From contig NC_135187.1 of assembly GCF_041146795.1 (NCBI RefSeq), positions 20,439,056-20,503,055 of the forward strand: a stretch of DNA of 64,000 nt. The letters run 5' to 3'. Each line of letters starts with the position of its first letter. Position 1 is the first letter of the stretch. This document shows, in pieces, positions 43,801 through 55,308 of this stretch. The notes under the pieces are model-generated. The model did no database searches. It was not told where the DNA came from and was given only the letters and a program-made list of their open reading frames with translations. A program made the translations under genes and the position numbers. Origin of the DNA: Maylandia zebra (lineage: Eukaryota; Chordata; Actinopteri; Cichliformes; Cichlidae).

Positions 43801-45026
43801 CCTCTGGGTATGACATAGAGTTAACGCCTCGCTATCCACTGAGGGCGCGAGACAAGGCTGCATGGGGGGGGAATACAGCTGATGCGCGTGCTCGTGTGAA
43901 CCCTAACGACCCTCTGCGTGCACAACCCACCCTGTTGCTGGGCAGCGACAGCAGTAGCGCTCATTTTTTATATTTCCAGGATTTTTCACATTTCCACCAC
44001 TCGGGGGGGAGCACGCGGGCGCGTGTCTATGCCACACAGATACACAGACAGACACACGCACAGAGCAGGAACCGTCTGTGTCAGATTTGTGTTCCCACAA
44101 ATCCCAGGGGATGGACAGTAAACGAGAAGGAGGAGAGGGGAGCGGGGTTGGCCTGTCCAGTCGTCTCGCCCCCCACCCCTCCTTCTCCTCAATGTCTGGA
44201 GGAATTCAGTCCTTTCAGCACCATGAATGGGCCTCCTGTAGCCCGGCCACGGTGCACCTAATCCCGCCTTTGTCTGGGGAACGCACCGGCACGGCGGGTC
44301 GCAGCTGCAGTGCTGAACTGTAAAATGTGTCTGTCGCTGTGATCGTCCACAGACATCTCATTATTTTTCATTTAAAAAAAGCCGGGTAGTAGATCTTACA
44401 TCTTTGAATTAACATAATTACAGGCAGGGGGAGGTTCCCCCCCCCTCTCCTACCCGCCTTTCACACGCTTAATGAACCTGATACTGGCTGAACCCTGCCC
44501 ACAGCCACTGGTTCAAGTGTCACTAGTGATCAGTACATATAGCAGCCAATAGGATGAGAGACAAAAAATATAAGGTTTATCTGCAGAATGTAGTGATTGG
44601 TTGGACTGAGAATCCAATTTTGTTCGTGCTATAAAAATGTGGACATTTGGGCATTTCTAATGGCGAATGGCCAAACTAATCAATGCATTAAAAATGTGTC
44701 CTCACAAAACAGAATTACCGAGGAAAGGCTTAATAATCATAATGGATAATGCCAACAGTGCCCACATTTTAAATAGCATCTACATTTCCATGGCGCATGC
44801 ACGGACAATTGGATTTGTCATTATTTCTAATCTATGCCAAAGCAAGTGTGATTTGGATTCACGCACGTGCGCGTGCTTCCTTACAGAAATAATTACAGGC
44901 AGCACGCACGCACAGGGTGGGACACGGTAGATCCGCGGACTTACCGTGAGCAGACACAGGGAGGATGACCATTGAGATGGTCAGGAGCACCTGCCAGGTC
45001 CCCAAACGGCTGTCAGCGCGCGCCAT
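32838..45026 (-). CDS. cspg5: Chondroitin sulfate proteoglycan 5 (neuroglycan C), complete in five exons
   Basis: CSPG5 is a neural single-pass membrane proteoglycan with an EGF-like domain. Exons in coding order: 44945-45026, 38564-39344, 37318-37506, 36849-37011 and 32838-33032. Junctions are GT/AG and phases agree, giving 469 residues (human about 540-566). Residues 1 to about 27 are a signal peptide (LLTISMVILPVSA). Exon 2 encodes the acidic, proline-rich ectodomain with SG and DDDDPS sites where glycosaminoglycan could attach. Six EGF cysteines lie at about 264, 271, 277, 287, 289 and 302. A membrane helix spans about 311-334 (VVVGVSSVVLLLLFMIIVFF), followed by a basic stop-transfer KRLRKR. 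The cytoplasmic tail keeps the conserved NVRKLCDTP, LAYYDNIICQ and final NMLQNNLV. Histidine clusters after the signal peptide (35-41, 83-85) are unusual. The ATG is the first in a CpG-rich 5' region. Confidence 0.95.
33190..33255 (-). repeat. Dispersed fish retroposon fragment in cspg5 intron 4
   Basis: It reads 'ccccaattaacctgacgcac' and 'ttggactgtgggagga'. This is the reverse complement of the phrase family seen at 1-245. It lies 160 bases before the last coding exon of cspg5, in its intron. Confidence 0.5.
35458..36386. mobile_element. Degenerate Tc1-like transposon with TA duplication, cspg5 intron 4
   Basis: The ends form an imperfect inverted repeat: 'cagtactgtgcaaaagtctt' on the left and, reversed, 'cagtattgtgcaaaaatctc' on the right. 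Each end is flanked by TA (35456-35457 and 36387-36388), the target of Tc1/mariner elements. The length is 929 bp. The interior resembles a transposase gene in reverse orientation ('ctccaccatgatttacagatgg' region), but it carries stops and a poly-A interruption and is not functional. A second copy lies in smarcc1 at 58957-59834. Confidence 0.8.
37757..37830. repeat. Compound (GT)n(GCGT)n microsatellite, cspg5 intron 2
   Basis: About 17 GT units pass directly into ten GCGT units. Both are alternating purine-pyrimidine tracts. The tract lies about 250 bases upstream of the transmembrane-encoding exon on the minus strand. A second (GT)n lies at 37919-37940. Confidence 0.95.
40555..40640 (+). repeat. 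Possible degenerate tRNA-derived SINE head
   Basis: The sequence 'agctcagaggttaggaaagc' followed by 'agattagaggcc' resembles a tRNA-like A-box and B-box arrangement with heavy decay. It lies in cspg5 intron 1. It is weakly supported and may be chance similarity. Confidence 0.3.
43749..43812 (-). repeat. Retrotransposon 3' end with (ATTAG)n tail
   Basis: A run of 'attag' units is followed by 'aactttattaatccctcggg' and 'tgggttcctctggg'. On the minus strand this is a retrotransposon 3' end, with a pentamer tail after an AATAAAG-like signal. Only the tail region is present. It lies in cspg5 intron 1. Confidence 0.6.
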
Positions 45027-45560
45027 AACGTGGGCTTATTCCCTTGGATACAGTGATGCAAACTCTGGTCCTCGTTTCGCCGGTCAGACCGTGGACTGTA
45101 CAATAATCCTCACAGCAGAACCTCCAAACTTCAGAGCTTGTCTGTTTTCGCCATGTCGCCTTTATCCTTCCAAACGCCTGATCTCTCTCTCAGCTGCAGT
45201 GTGTGCGCGCGCGTGCGTGCGTGTCAACTGTTTAACGGCTAGGGTTCGGTTCCATTGTCCCGGGCGGGTGCCCTCTTCTCCACAGCTTTTGCGCGCGTGC
45301 CACTCCGTCGACAGCTGAAGCGTCACCGCGAGGAGTTGTAGTAGTAAAATGCGCGCGACCAGCGAAGGGTCTGCAGACTAGATTCTAATGAGACTGGGTC
45401 GTCGAACTGATACGCCTTTTCCCAGCTTTTGGTTACACCGGCGAAGAACGCGCGCGCACAGTGCGCCTCGGTGTCAGAGTGCCAGGCCGCACGCGCACAG
45501 ACAATCACTCGAGCAAATGCTCCCGGTGTCCAGTCTCGGCTTGCTGTCGCTCGTGCAGAA
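44830..45560 (-). promoter_or_regulatory. CpG-rich 5' region and likely promoter of cspg5
   Basis: CG dinucleotides are strongly enriched here compared with the rest of the window, with 'gcgcgcgcgtgcgtgcgtg', 'gcgcgcgtg' and 'cgcgcgcgcac' runs. The region covers the first coding exon of cspg5 and about 530 bases upstream. No TATA box was recognised, as expected for a CpG-type promoter. The transcription start is not determinable by reading. Confidence 0.55.
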
Positions 45561-45660
45561 TGGGGGTGAGTGGGGGATTTAAACAGCGTCTGCTGTCACT
45601 GGAAGTCAATATGCTCCAGTTTACGCCACAGCTAATGTGTGTGTGAGCTTCGGTCCAAGA

Positions 45661-45682
45661 GTCTCTCTCTCTCTCTCTCTCT
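45661..45682. repeat. (CT)n tract upstream of cspg5
   Basis: Eleven CT units about 640 bases upstream of the cspg5 start codon. Confidence 0.9.
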
Positions 45683-46576
45683 CCCCGTGTGGTTTTTATA
45701 TGTCACCGGGTTATTTGGGCACATAATGCCTTTGGCCAACAGACAGAGGAGAGAGGTTTGCTCTTCTTTAAGAGTGTGCGTTTAGATAATCCTCTTAGTG
45801 TTATATTGAGATATAGACTCCAGACAATAGCAGCTGCTGGTGAACAGCCCCCCCCCCCCAACACACACACACACTCTGACCAAGCCAACATACCCCCTTT
45901 GGATCTCCTAAAGTATGATTTTCATAATCCCTCCCCAATTGTATCGCTTTCCCCCTCTATCTTCCTAAATCAGTTGCTTCCTAAAACAGTGTAATCACTG
46001 CTCTGTCACACGAATCCCTTCTCCCATCTCTGTGTCTGCACTACAGTCACCAACAGCTCACGAAATGGCCTGCGGAGGGCAGAGTATCTGCTCTACTCCT
46101 AAATGGGATTATGTCAAATACATTATGAAATAATTAGGACCAAATGCTCTGTTCCTAGTGAACAAATTACACTTTTCCTCATTACTCATTAAATCAGGAG
46201 TGAATTGATCCCAGCCAACACTGTGCGCTCCCTCCTGCTGTTCACTATCAATTACCCTAAAAAAACACTAAAATCTAAAGAGTCCAAACACAATCAGTCT
46301 ACACTCCTGACAACAGAACAGTAGAGTTTTTTTTTGTTTATTTATTTTTATTTATTTATTTTTTTTATATGAGATGGTGCTAGCAGGGTGGAGGGACAGC
46401 CACACAAGAGGATGACAGAGAAAGAGAGAGACATGAGGATTCAGGGGCTGGACAGAGATGTGTGTGCGAAAAGGGGTGAACCTTTGGTGGTGGAAATCGA
46501 GAAACAGAAAAATGTTCACAGATGCACTGCCAAACAGAGCAGAACAAAATTGCTTCCGCACCCAACTACTGCCCCT

Positions 46577-46708
<132 letters not shown>

Positions 46709-49215
46709 CAAAATAAATGTACACAAGCACATGCATGTCATCTTTCAGTTGTCCCTCTTTCTTTGGTGATTGAATTCATTCGACTGTTTGGATATTTGCA
46801 GGGAGAGCTGTTTGGGGACCAAAAGGAAAGGAGTGTATTACTGTGCAGGGTGAACAGATGGATCTTACTGAGAAACAGAATGGAAGAATAACACACCTTA
46901 GTCGACGCCAAGCTCTGTGCGTGCATGTTGCGTTCGCTCCACGTTGCTTTTTCCATCCTGTTCCTGGGCTGAACAGTGAGGGGTGAACAGGATGTCCAAA
47001 ACACCCTCCAAGTGCATATTCTGCGTGTCACTGTAGATGCTGCAACAACCAGTCTACACAGGGCGAAGACAAGACTGCTTTTTGAATTGCATCCACACCC
47101 ATAAAGCCTTGGGCTTGGTAAGTAACAGTGTGTGGTCCTTTCAGTGAAGCAGTGTTTTTGTCCTATAGAAACTCATCTATTCAAAAAAACTGGGACCTTC
47201 ATTATATTACCAACACCTTTGTCATCCATGTTATGATCTGGCTCAAAGAAGTTTCACAAAGAAGAGGTTTTATTTTAAATTACATAATAAATTTGCTAAA
47301 ACTGTTGGTACCGACAAGAGCATAATGAAAAAATCTGGTGTGCCTCTCCAAAGTCAGCCTCAGACATGCATTTATCTACGCCACACCAGGTGTGGTCAGT
47401 TTAGCCCAGTAACACCTGCAGACTCTTGCACTGCCACTGCAAAGAGAATAGGGGTTTCAGAGGGTTGTAACATCCATAATCCATTAAATTGTATCACAAA
47501 AAGAAGAAAGCTCTAACTTTTACCACATTTCCAATGTTTATTGACCTTGACACGGATAGCCAGCTAAGTCATTCAATGCGAAATCAGTAAAATCTGACAG
47601 TTCCCACCTGAACTTTGCACACGTTGTGCATTTGTATAAGGCTCACTTGTTTTATTGTACAAAAATCAGCTGACTCTGCAGGGGCTAGGAAGGAGGCACT
47701 CATTTGTTTTGCTTGGAACATCCCAGCTCTGTAACCTGAATGCACTAATAACAATGCAGAGATACAGAAACGTGTCTCATGAATACCACCGAACGGGCAG
47801 TGAAGGCTGCCCAGCGACATCCTTTAATTGGGTGGCTTTCTTGCTAAGCTGGAGTCCTGGACTTTACATTTTGGCTTGCTTTTCATTTTTTATTTCTCCT
47901 ACCTTGAGAAACAGCTTATGCCAAATCAAATCACGTCGCATACCCAGGAACTCATTAGCGCCCCTCCTTTTGCTCCAACAAATTGTTCTTCTGATGCATC
48001 GTGCTGAGCGTAAGGGGAATAGGAACATGAGGTGAACAAGCTACACATTTTACAGCTCAGTATGCAAAGCTTATAATTTGTGGCCCAGCATAACCGTCAC
48101 AGTGTGATGAATATTGTTTGAAGGGATAAGAGATAATAAAGGGTAACAACAGGCGTAGTAAATAAAAAAGCACTCACTGACCTGGTTTCTGTGCATAATG
48201 ATTGGCTTTAAACGACTTCTTAAACAATGTTGTCAAGAATTTATTAGAGATGAGTTTGAATAATATTGGAAAAATGATTTCTATCATGGCATAAACAGTG
48301 TACAACCGCTATAACCTTATAGATTTATCAAGATCTATAAAAATATACATACAAACCACTTCTGATGCTCATACTTAGTAACACAGGCCTCTTTCCCGCT
48401 GATGCAGTGCAGGTGCCAGTTCTGCCCGGTTGTCCTTTTAGAAGCGGCCCTGATTTCAGGAGGCCAAACATCACACAGCTTTATGTCGGGGAAGCTGGAG
48501 TAATGTCAGTAGTAAAAGAATTCATGCAGACAGATTCTGAGAGCATCTGTGAGTCATTGGTGAAATTCTTGTAGTACTGTACCTCCGCTCTTCAAGATTT
48601 CCAGCCTTTGGCCCAGCACTTTGAATACACAGCATTTTTTTTTTTGAATTAACTCTTTTTATGCTTTCAAATGCCATGAATTTATACAGGAAAGGAGAAA
48701 ATGTTAACTCAAACATCACAGAGATTTGAACCATATCCCTAGAAGGAGAAAAAAAACAGAGATTTGCAGGATGCCTGGGGCTGTGTCACCATGTATGTGG
48801 TCTACCTGATATTTTTAAACATTGTGTATGTTGGTTGGATTATTAACAGATGACGTTTTTTTAGGAAGCTTTCATGCTGTGGCAAAAATTCATAAAAGAC
48901 CCAATAGGTGCATGCATGACACACAGCCGCCTTGCCATTTTGAACTGGATGGATGATTGGACATCATTTTAGTCAGCATCTTTTTGTTTATGAAACTATT
49001 TGATACTGTTACGGAATGAATATATATTCTTAGTGCTTATTTTCTGATTATATTGTTTTATGTATTTTAATAATAAAGGCCTGTATAAAGCAAGGCCAGC
49101 TGTGACTCACAAACCAAGTGCTCAGCCAGACTGAGAAACAGGAAGTTTAGTGCAGAGATGCAGAGGCATATTCATAAAATACAGGAAACCAGTACAGGGA
49201 GAAAAAGCGGAACTA

Positions 49216-49219
<4 letters not shown>

Positions 49220-49283
<64 letters not shown>
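49220..49283. repeat. (CA)n microsatellite
   Basis: About 32 CA units, ending about 70 bases before the L2-like LINE. Confidence 0.95.
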
Positions 49284-49284
<1 letters not shown>

Positions 49285-49354
49285 AATTATAAATATTTTC
49301 ACTAACTGAGTGGTGTTCTCTCGATTTAGTAAAAGAATTCAAAGAACAAAATTT

Positions 49355-50920
49355 AATACGCTGAGGTAACTCCTCTGTTAAAAAAACAGAATCTCGATCC
49401 TAGCTCTGCTAGTAATTACCGACCTATTTCAAAATTGCCATTTGTCAGTAAATTACTTGAAAAAATTGTTGAAAATCAGTTCAGGTCTCTATTATGTAAA
49501 TTACAGATTCTTGACCCTTTTCAGTCTGGCTTTCAAAAGCAGCACTCTACAGAGACCGCTCTCTTAAGAGTCTATAATGATCTGTTAATGGCATCTGACG
49601 CAGGGAACTGTTCTGTGATCATTTTGCTTGATCTTAGTGCAGCCTTTGACACCATCGACCACAAAATCCTACTTAACAGGCTCAAGGTTTTGGCTGCTAT
49701 ATCTGGCTCTGCCCTAGACTGGTTTTCTTCCTACTTATCAGACAGGACCTTCTCTTTTAGGACTGATAGGTTCTCCTCTAACACTGCTGCCCTGACCTGT
49801 GGTGTCCCACAGGGCTCAGTTTTAGGTCCATTACTATTTTCTTTTTATATGCTTCCTTTAGCTAGTATCATTCAATCTTTTAGCAACCTGTCTTATCATT
49901 TTTATGCTGATGACATTCAGCTCCATATGTCCTTTAAGCCTCATCAGCTGGATAGGCTGTCCACCCTAGTCCAGTGCTTAACCCAGGTTTCTGATTGGCT
50001 TTCAAGCAACTACCTTGTTCTAAATACTAACAAGACCGAGACCATGATCATAGCTCCTCCTGAGCTACATTCTAAAATCAGTCAGGTTCTTGCCTCTTTC
50101 TGTCCATCTGTCAAGTCAAATATTCGAAATCTTGGAGTAATATTTGACTCTTCTCTAGGCCTTGACTCTCATGTAAAATCTTTGTCTCGTTCCTGTTTCT
50201 ATCATTTAAGAAACATATCTAAACTGCGACATATGGTTTCCTCAGCTGAACTGGAAAAACTCATTCATTCATTTGTGTCATCACGCTTAGATTACTGTAA
50301 TTCCCTGTTTACTAGCTTGGATAAATCATCTCTCTCTCGCCTCCAGACAATACAAAACGCAGCAGCCAGATTACTAACTCGCTCTACCAAGCGTGTTCAC
50401 ATCACTCCCATCTTATATTCTTTACATTGGCTCCCAATAGAGTTTAGAATTCGCTTTAAAATTCTTGTTTTAACATACAGAGCACTAAATGGCCAGGCTC
50501 CAGATTACTTATCCAAGCTTCTTTTAAAATACACTGCTGCTCGTCATCTCCGCTCACAGACTCAGAGTCTCTTAGTTGTTCCCCGTACACGATTGAAGAC
50601 AAAAGGGGACAGAGCCTTTCAGTCTGTTGCACCAAGGCTGTGGAACAGTTTACCACTACAATTACGTTTGCTTGACTCTGTGGATTCTTTTAAAAAACAG
50701 TTAAAAACTCTTCTGTTCAAACAAGCCTTTTGTTGATCTACATATTTTATTTTATTTTTTTTACATTATTTACATTTGATTTTTTACATTGTATATAATG
50801 TCTATTGATTTTATTGTTTATTTTAATATTTTAATATTTGTGTACAGCGCTTTGTGATTGCCTGTCTGCGAAAAGCGCTTAATAAATAAAGTTTACTTAC
50901 TTACTTACTTACTTACTAAT
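49355..50920 (+). mobile_element. 5'-truncated L2-like LINE
   Basis: The element is open from about 49356 with in-frame codons before the first ATG (TPLLKKQ, then SNYRPISKLP). It continues through a reverse transcriptase to a short 3' UTR. It ends with 'gaaaagcgcttaataaataa' and a tail of about five TTAC units (50891-50917). The endonuclease part is missing, so it cannot transpose alone. The intact RT frame and clean tail suggest a relatively recent insertion. No convincing target-site duplication was found by eye; L2-type elements often lack long ones. Confidence 0.85.
49435..50736 (+). CDS. LINE reverse transcriptase, 433-codon uninterrupted frame
   Basis: The RT core motifs are in order: LDLSAAFDTI (about residues 65-74), GVPQGSVLGP (123-132) and the catalytic YADD (157-160). 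The thumb-like region (LVLNTNKTETMII, NLGVIFDSSL) and the family's C-terminal module (LDYCNSLF, LQTIQNAAARLL, LHWLPIEFRI, LWNSLPLQLR) follow. All expected RT motifs from about RT2 onward are present and no stop interrupts them. The natural frame extends upstream of the first ATG. It belongs to the mobile element and is not a host gene. Confidence 0.9.
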   Translation: MPFVSKLLEKIVENQFRSLLCKLQILDPFQSGFQKQHSTETALLRVYNDLLMASDAGNCSVIILLDLSAAFDTIDHKILLNRLKVLAAISGSALDWFSSYLSDRTFSFRTDRFSSNTAALTCGVPQGSVLGPLLFSFYMLPLASIIQSFSNLSYHFYADDIQLHMSFKPHQLDRLSTLVQCLTQVSDWLSSNYLVLNTNKTETMIIAPPELHSKISQVLASFCPSVKSNIRNLGVIFDSSLGLDSHVKSLSRSCFYHLRNISKLRHMVSSAELEKLIHSFVSSRLDYCNSLFTSLDKSSLSRLQTIQNAAARLLTRSTKRVHITPILYSLHWLPIEFRIRFKILVLTYRALNGQAPDYLSKLLLKYTAARHLRSQTQSLLVVPRTRLKTKGDRAFQSVAPRLWNSLPLQLRLLDSVDSFKKQLKTLLFKQAFC

Positions 50921-52079
50921 AATACATAAAGTATTTGTTCGCTTTAGTGTAAATGTTTATGATTTTGAAAGTATGTGGTTCTATGCATTATATGGGTTAC
51001 ATATGAAACTGATGTACAAGGTCATCCTGAGGCTTTTAATTAGGAAGATTCGGTTATACAACATTGCAGTGTTGTTGCTCATCTTGATTTTAGTAGCTTG
51101 CCATTTGTGTTGATGTGGCCTGTTTGGGTTCATTGGTGGAGTTCACTTGTTCCCTATTATTGGAATTTTTGTCCTGTATAAAATATTCAAATGAAATTTT
51201 ATTTTAAAAAAAAAAAGGCATGAGAAAGATTTGAAAGGTTTTTGTTAACACGATCTTTTTGAAACTTTGCTCTCGGTTTCTAGTTTAAAGGGATAACACA
51301 GGTGTAGCCTAAAATGAAATTAGGACACCTGATATGTCATATGTTTACAGACTAATAAGCAGTAAGCAAACTACAACTGTCACTAGTTCATGACCAAAGC
51401 TATCTACCAAGCAGCTGAAACATTTCTCAGAATAATGCAGTCAATTCAGCTGAGAGTTCAGTCACTTACGTCACTATTGTTACTGACATGAAGCTATTCT
51501 GTGTGTGGATAATAGCCTGCTGCCACAGTCTTAAATCTTTAAATGTTTTGTTTTTACTGCCTTGTGGGATTGCAAGTCTGAATTTATTATTATCTTTTGG
51601 TTGTTTTTTATGTTGTCATTTTTGGACAGTTATAGCTCTTACTTTTGGAGGCATGACTGTGGAAGTAGCATGTGAGACAGTTCCAACGTTTGAAGCTGTG
51701 GCCGTAACAGCAATAACCTCCCTGGTCTTCCTTGGTTACTGCGAGGTGACTGAAGGCATGAAGAGTGAGTCTACATCTGTACACATTTTTAACCATTTAG
51801 TTTAGTTTTTGTTTTTTCTCATTGACCCTCGTATGGGGTCAAAGGGCAGCCTCCCTCTGCCAATACCTTGCTGATCAGTTGTTATTTTCTTATTTTATAG
51901 AGTGATGACCTGATGCAGGTGTTAAACTGTAGTTTTCTTTCCCGTCTGCCTGAAAGGCCCTGTGATTTGCTTGTTATAAAATCTCCCCATGTAATCATTT
52001 TATCTTATTAGACATTTGAGTGAACATTTATTTAATTCACATAATCCCTCACTGGTGACTTTAGTATGTAGACCTCTTC

Positions 52080-52400
52080 AACTAATCGCCCAATGGCAGC
52101 AGCTCAGTGCATTTAGGCATGCAGACATGGTCAAGATGATCTCCTGAAGTTCAAACTGAGCATCAAAATGAGAAAGAAACTGAACTGAGTATTTCAGAAA
52201 CTGCTGATCTGCTGGGATTGGGCTGATACGAAGACTATGGTCGCTCAAATAACCACTTGTTGCATACCATGCTATACAGAAGAGCAACTCTGAATGTGCA
52301 ACATGTTGCACCTTGAAGCAGATGAGCTACAGCAGTAGAAAACCACACTGGGTGCTGCTGCTGTCAGCTAAAAACAGGAAACTGAGGCTATTTAATGTGG
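52080..52400 (+). mobile_element. Decayed Tc1/mariner-like element, left half
   Basis: It contains 'gcagctcagtgcatttagg', 'gaagttcaaactgagcatca', 'ctgctgatctgctgggattg' and 'accacactgggtgctgctgc'. These are the same phrases in the same order as the left half of the element at 30618-31499. The right half is absent. It is non-coding. Confidence 0.7.
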
Positions 52401-52716
52401 TTTATAATGCATTATAAAAACACAGAAAATAGAATTTAAAATTAATTCACTTTTTTTTAAAAATTGTCATGAAATTGTTAATAAAAATCTATGACAAGAA
52501 AATCTAAAGCATTAAATTCACCACTGATCTGAGCCTCTGACTCACATTTTTTTACTGGGTCATGACTCAATCAGTTAACTTGAAATGATGAACGTACTCT
52601 TTGCCACAGGACAACAATCGTGTCAGTTAACATTAAGAATATTGCTTAAAGAAAAAGGAGAAAATGAGAATATAGAATTTCTTTCTCTTGCTACTTTGTA
52701 AAAAAAAAGATTTAGT

Positions 52717-52856
52717 CTGTGTGGGTTCTCTCCAGGTACTCCAGCTTCCTCCCACATTGCAAAGACCTACAGTTAGTGGGGTTAAGTTAAGGTCTGGTAT
52801 AGGCTCCAGACCCACCGCGACCCTGAATAGGATAAGTGGAAGAGGATGGATATATC
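52717..52856 (+). repeat. Dispersed fish retroposon fragment
   Basis: It contains 'ctccagcttcctcccacatt', 'gcaaagacct' and an end reading 'gaccctgaataggataagtg' then 'gaagaggatgg'. This is the fullest copy in the window of the family seen at 1-245. Confidence 0.6.
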
Positions 52857-53721
52857 CTTTATTTAACCAGATAGAAGCCTCACTGAGATTACAAAATTCA
52901 TTTTTCCAAGAGAGACCTGGCAGCAGAAATTACAAGTATACCACATAACAATATAAAAAGTAAACGAACAAATACACCTGACATATATTACAAATTACAA
53001 GGCAAGTGAATGCAAACATCCGACTCCTACGCACTAACAAAACATCGCAAGAGAAACAGCAAAAGCAGTTTCACTGATCGAGAGAATTATTTTCTCTAAA
53101 TGCAAAGAGAGAAAAAAGGTCGCAGCCACTGCAGTGTTGTTAGAGAACTCCTATAGGCTGCATCATTTCTACCATGCAGATGCCTTTAATTGGAAGAGGA
53201 CGTGTGCACTTTCTTTATGATACACATGAACACAGAACAGCCATCACTGACTCTCAAAGCTCTGCCAGGATTACGGGACTGTAGAATTCAGGTGATCAGG
53301 TTTAATTAATACACACATAATTTGATCCAGCTTTTTCATAATTATCAATCATATAAAAACATGTAACATATTTACCTAAGGGTTCCTGAAAAGGGTATGC
53401 ATTCACTGGACACTTTAATAGGCACACCTTGCTAATGCCTGGGTTGGACCCGCTTTCACCTTCAGAACTGCTTAAATTCTTCATGGCAGATTCAACAAGG
53501 GGCTGGAAACATTCCTCAGGGATTTTGGTTCATGTTTATATGACAACATCACACAGTTGCTGCAGATTTGTTTGCTGCACATCCATAATGTGAGTCTCCT
53601 GTTCCACCACATCCACAAGGTGCTCTGTTAAACTGAAATCTGGTGCCTGTGGGGGCCGGTTGAGTGAACTGAACTGATTCTAGAAACCAGCTGAATTAAA
53701 CTTTGTGATCTATCATATGTA

Positions 53722-53922
53722 CAGTGGGGCAAAAAAGTATTTAGTCAGCCACCGATTGTGCAAGTTCCCCCACCTAAAATGATGACAGAGGTCAGTAATT
53801 TGCACCAGAGGTACACTTCAACTGTGAGAGACAGAATGTGAAAAAAAAAAATCCATGAATCCACATGGTAGGATTTGTAAAGAATTTATTCGTAAATCAG
53901 GGTGGAAAATAAGTATTTAGTC
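53722..53922. repeat. Left terminal inverted repeat of the Tc1 element
   Basis: It pairs with about 55134-55308 plus 55520-55539 on the right. Only a handful of differences are visible (for example gggg versus tgtgg near the tip, and cctaaaa versus cttaaaa). A subterminal copy of 'aagtatttagtca' repeats the tip motif at the inner end of the repeat. Such paired motifs are the usual transposase binding sites in this long-repeat class of Tc1 elements. Confidence 0.85.
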
Positions 53923-53939
53923 AATAACAAAAATACAAC

Positions 53940-54962
53940 TCAATACTTTGTAACATAACCTTTGTTGGCAATAACAGAGGTCAAACGTTTACTATAGGTC
54001 TTTACCAGGTTTGCACACACAGTAGCTGGTATTTTGGCCCATTCCTCCATGCAGATCTTCTCGAGAGCAGTGATGTTTTGGGGCTGTCGCCGAGCAACAC
54101 GGACTTTCAACTCCCGCCACAGATTTTCTATGGGGTTGAGGTCTGGAGACTGGCTAGGCCACTCCAGGACTTTCAAATGCTTCTTACGGAGCCACTCCTT
54201 TGTTGCCCGGGTGGTGTGTTTTGGATCATTGTCATGTTGGAAGACCCAGCCTCGTTTCATCTTCAAAGTTCTCACTGATGGAAGGAGGTTTTGGCTCAAA
54301 ATCTCACGATACATGGCCCCATTCATTCTGTCCTTAACACGGATCAGTCGTCCTGTCCCCTTGGCAGAAAAACAGCCCCATAGCATGATGTTTCCACCCC
54401 CATGCTTCACAGTAGGTATGGTGTTCTTGGGATGCAACTCAGTATTCTTCTTCCTCCAAACGCGACGAGTTGAGTTTATACCAAAAAGTTCTACTTTGGT
54501 TTCATCTGACCACATGACATTCTCCCAATCCTCTGCTGTATCATCCATGTGCTCTCTGGCAAACTTCAGACGGGCCTGGACATGCACTGGCTTCAGCAGC
54601 GGAACACGTCTGGCACTGCGGGATTTGATTCCCTGCCGTTGTAGTGTGTTACTGATGGTGACCTTTGTTACTTTGGTCCCAGCTCTCTGCAGGTCATTCA
54701 CCAGGTCCCCCCATGTGGTTCTGGGATCTTTGCTCACCGTTCTCATGATCATTTTGACCCCACGGGATGAGATCTTGCGTGGAGCCCCAGATCGAGGGAG
54801 ATTATCAGTGGTCTTGTATGTCTTCCATTTTCTGATGATTGCGCCCACAGTTGATTTTTTCACACCAAGCTGCTTGCCTATTGTAGATTCACTCTTCCCA
54901 GTCTGGTGCAGGTCTACAATACTTTTCCTGGTGTCCTTCGAAAGCTCTTTGGTCTTGGCCAT
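53940..54962 (-). CDS. Tc1-like transposase, full length (340 residues)
   Basis: It excises and reinserts the element at TA dinucleotides. The N-terminus is a paired-like double helix-turn-helix for binding the terminal repeats (about residues 1-115; [20 protein letters not shown] is one helix-turn-helix). A basic PRSGAPRK linker lies near residue 60. The catalytic triad fits DD(34)E: D153 in [12 protein letters not shown]244 in [11 protein letters not shown] and E279 in [11 protein letters not shown], with 34 residues between the last two. The glycine-rich [12 protein letters not shown] lies between. Start and stop give the usual 340-residue length. No internal stop or frameshift is seen. 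Whether it is transcribed is unknown. Confidence 0.95.
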   Translation of the reverse strand: MAKTKELSKDTRKSIVDLHQTGKSESTIGKQLGVKKSTVGAIIRKWKTYKTTDNLPRSGAPRKISSRGVKMIMRTVSKDPRTTWGDLVNDLQRAGTKVTKVTISNTLQRQGIKSRSARRVPLLKPVHVQARLKFAREHMDDTAEDWENVMWSDETKVELFGINSTRRVWRKKNTELHPKNTIPTVKHGGGNIMLWGCFSAKGTGRLIRVKDRMNGAMYREILSQNLLPSVRTLKMKRGWVFQHDNDPKHTTRATKEWLRKKHLKVLEWPSQSPDLNPIENLWRELKVRVARRQPQNITALEKICMEEWAKIPATVCANLVKTYSKRLTSVIANKGYVTKY

Positions 54963-55308
54963 GGCGGAGTTTGGAGTCTTGACTGTTTGAGGCTGTGGAC
55001 AGGTGTCTTTTATATAGATGATGAGTTCAAACAGGTGCCATTCATACAGGTAACGAGTGGGGGACAGAAAAGCTTCTTACAGAAGACGTTACAGGTCTGT
55101 GAGAGCCAGAGATTTTCCTTGTTTGAGGTGACCAAATACTTATTTTCCACCCTAATTTACGAATAAATTCTTTACAAATCCTACCATGTGGATTCATGGA
55201 TTTTGTTTTCACATTCTGTCTCTCACAGTTGAAGTGTACCTCTGGTGCAAATTACTGACCTCTGTCATCATTTTAAGTGGGGGAACTTGCACAATCGGTG
55301 GCTGACTA

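Noticed and set aside
43794..44261. 155-codon plus-strand frame upstream of the cspg5 first exon
   Set aside because: It starts in a retrotransposon tail, lies in GC-rich DNA of cspg5 intron 1 and shows no domain or splice partner.
47655..48035. 126-codon plus-strand frame between cspg5 and smarcc1
   Set aside because: No recognisable domain, no splice partners and AT-rich composition like the surroundings; a chance frame is more likely.
54034..54990. 318-codon open frame on the plus strand across the Tc1 element
   Set aside because: It is the antisense shadow of the intact transposase at 53940-54962; its sequence has no family features of its own.
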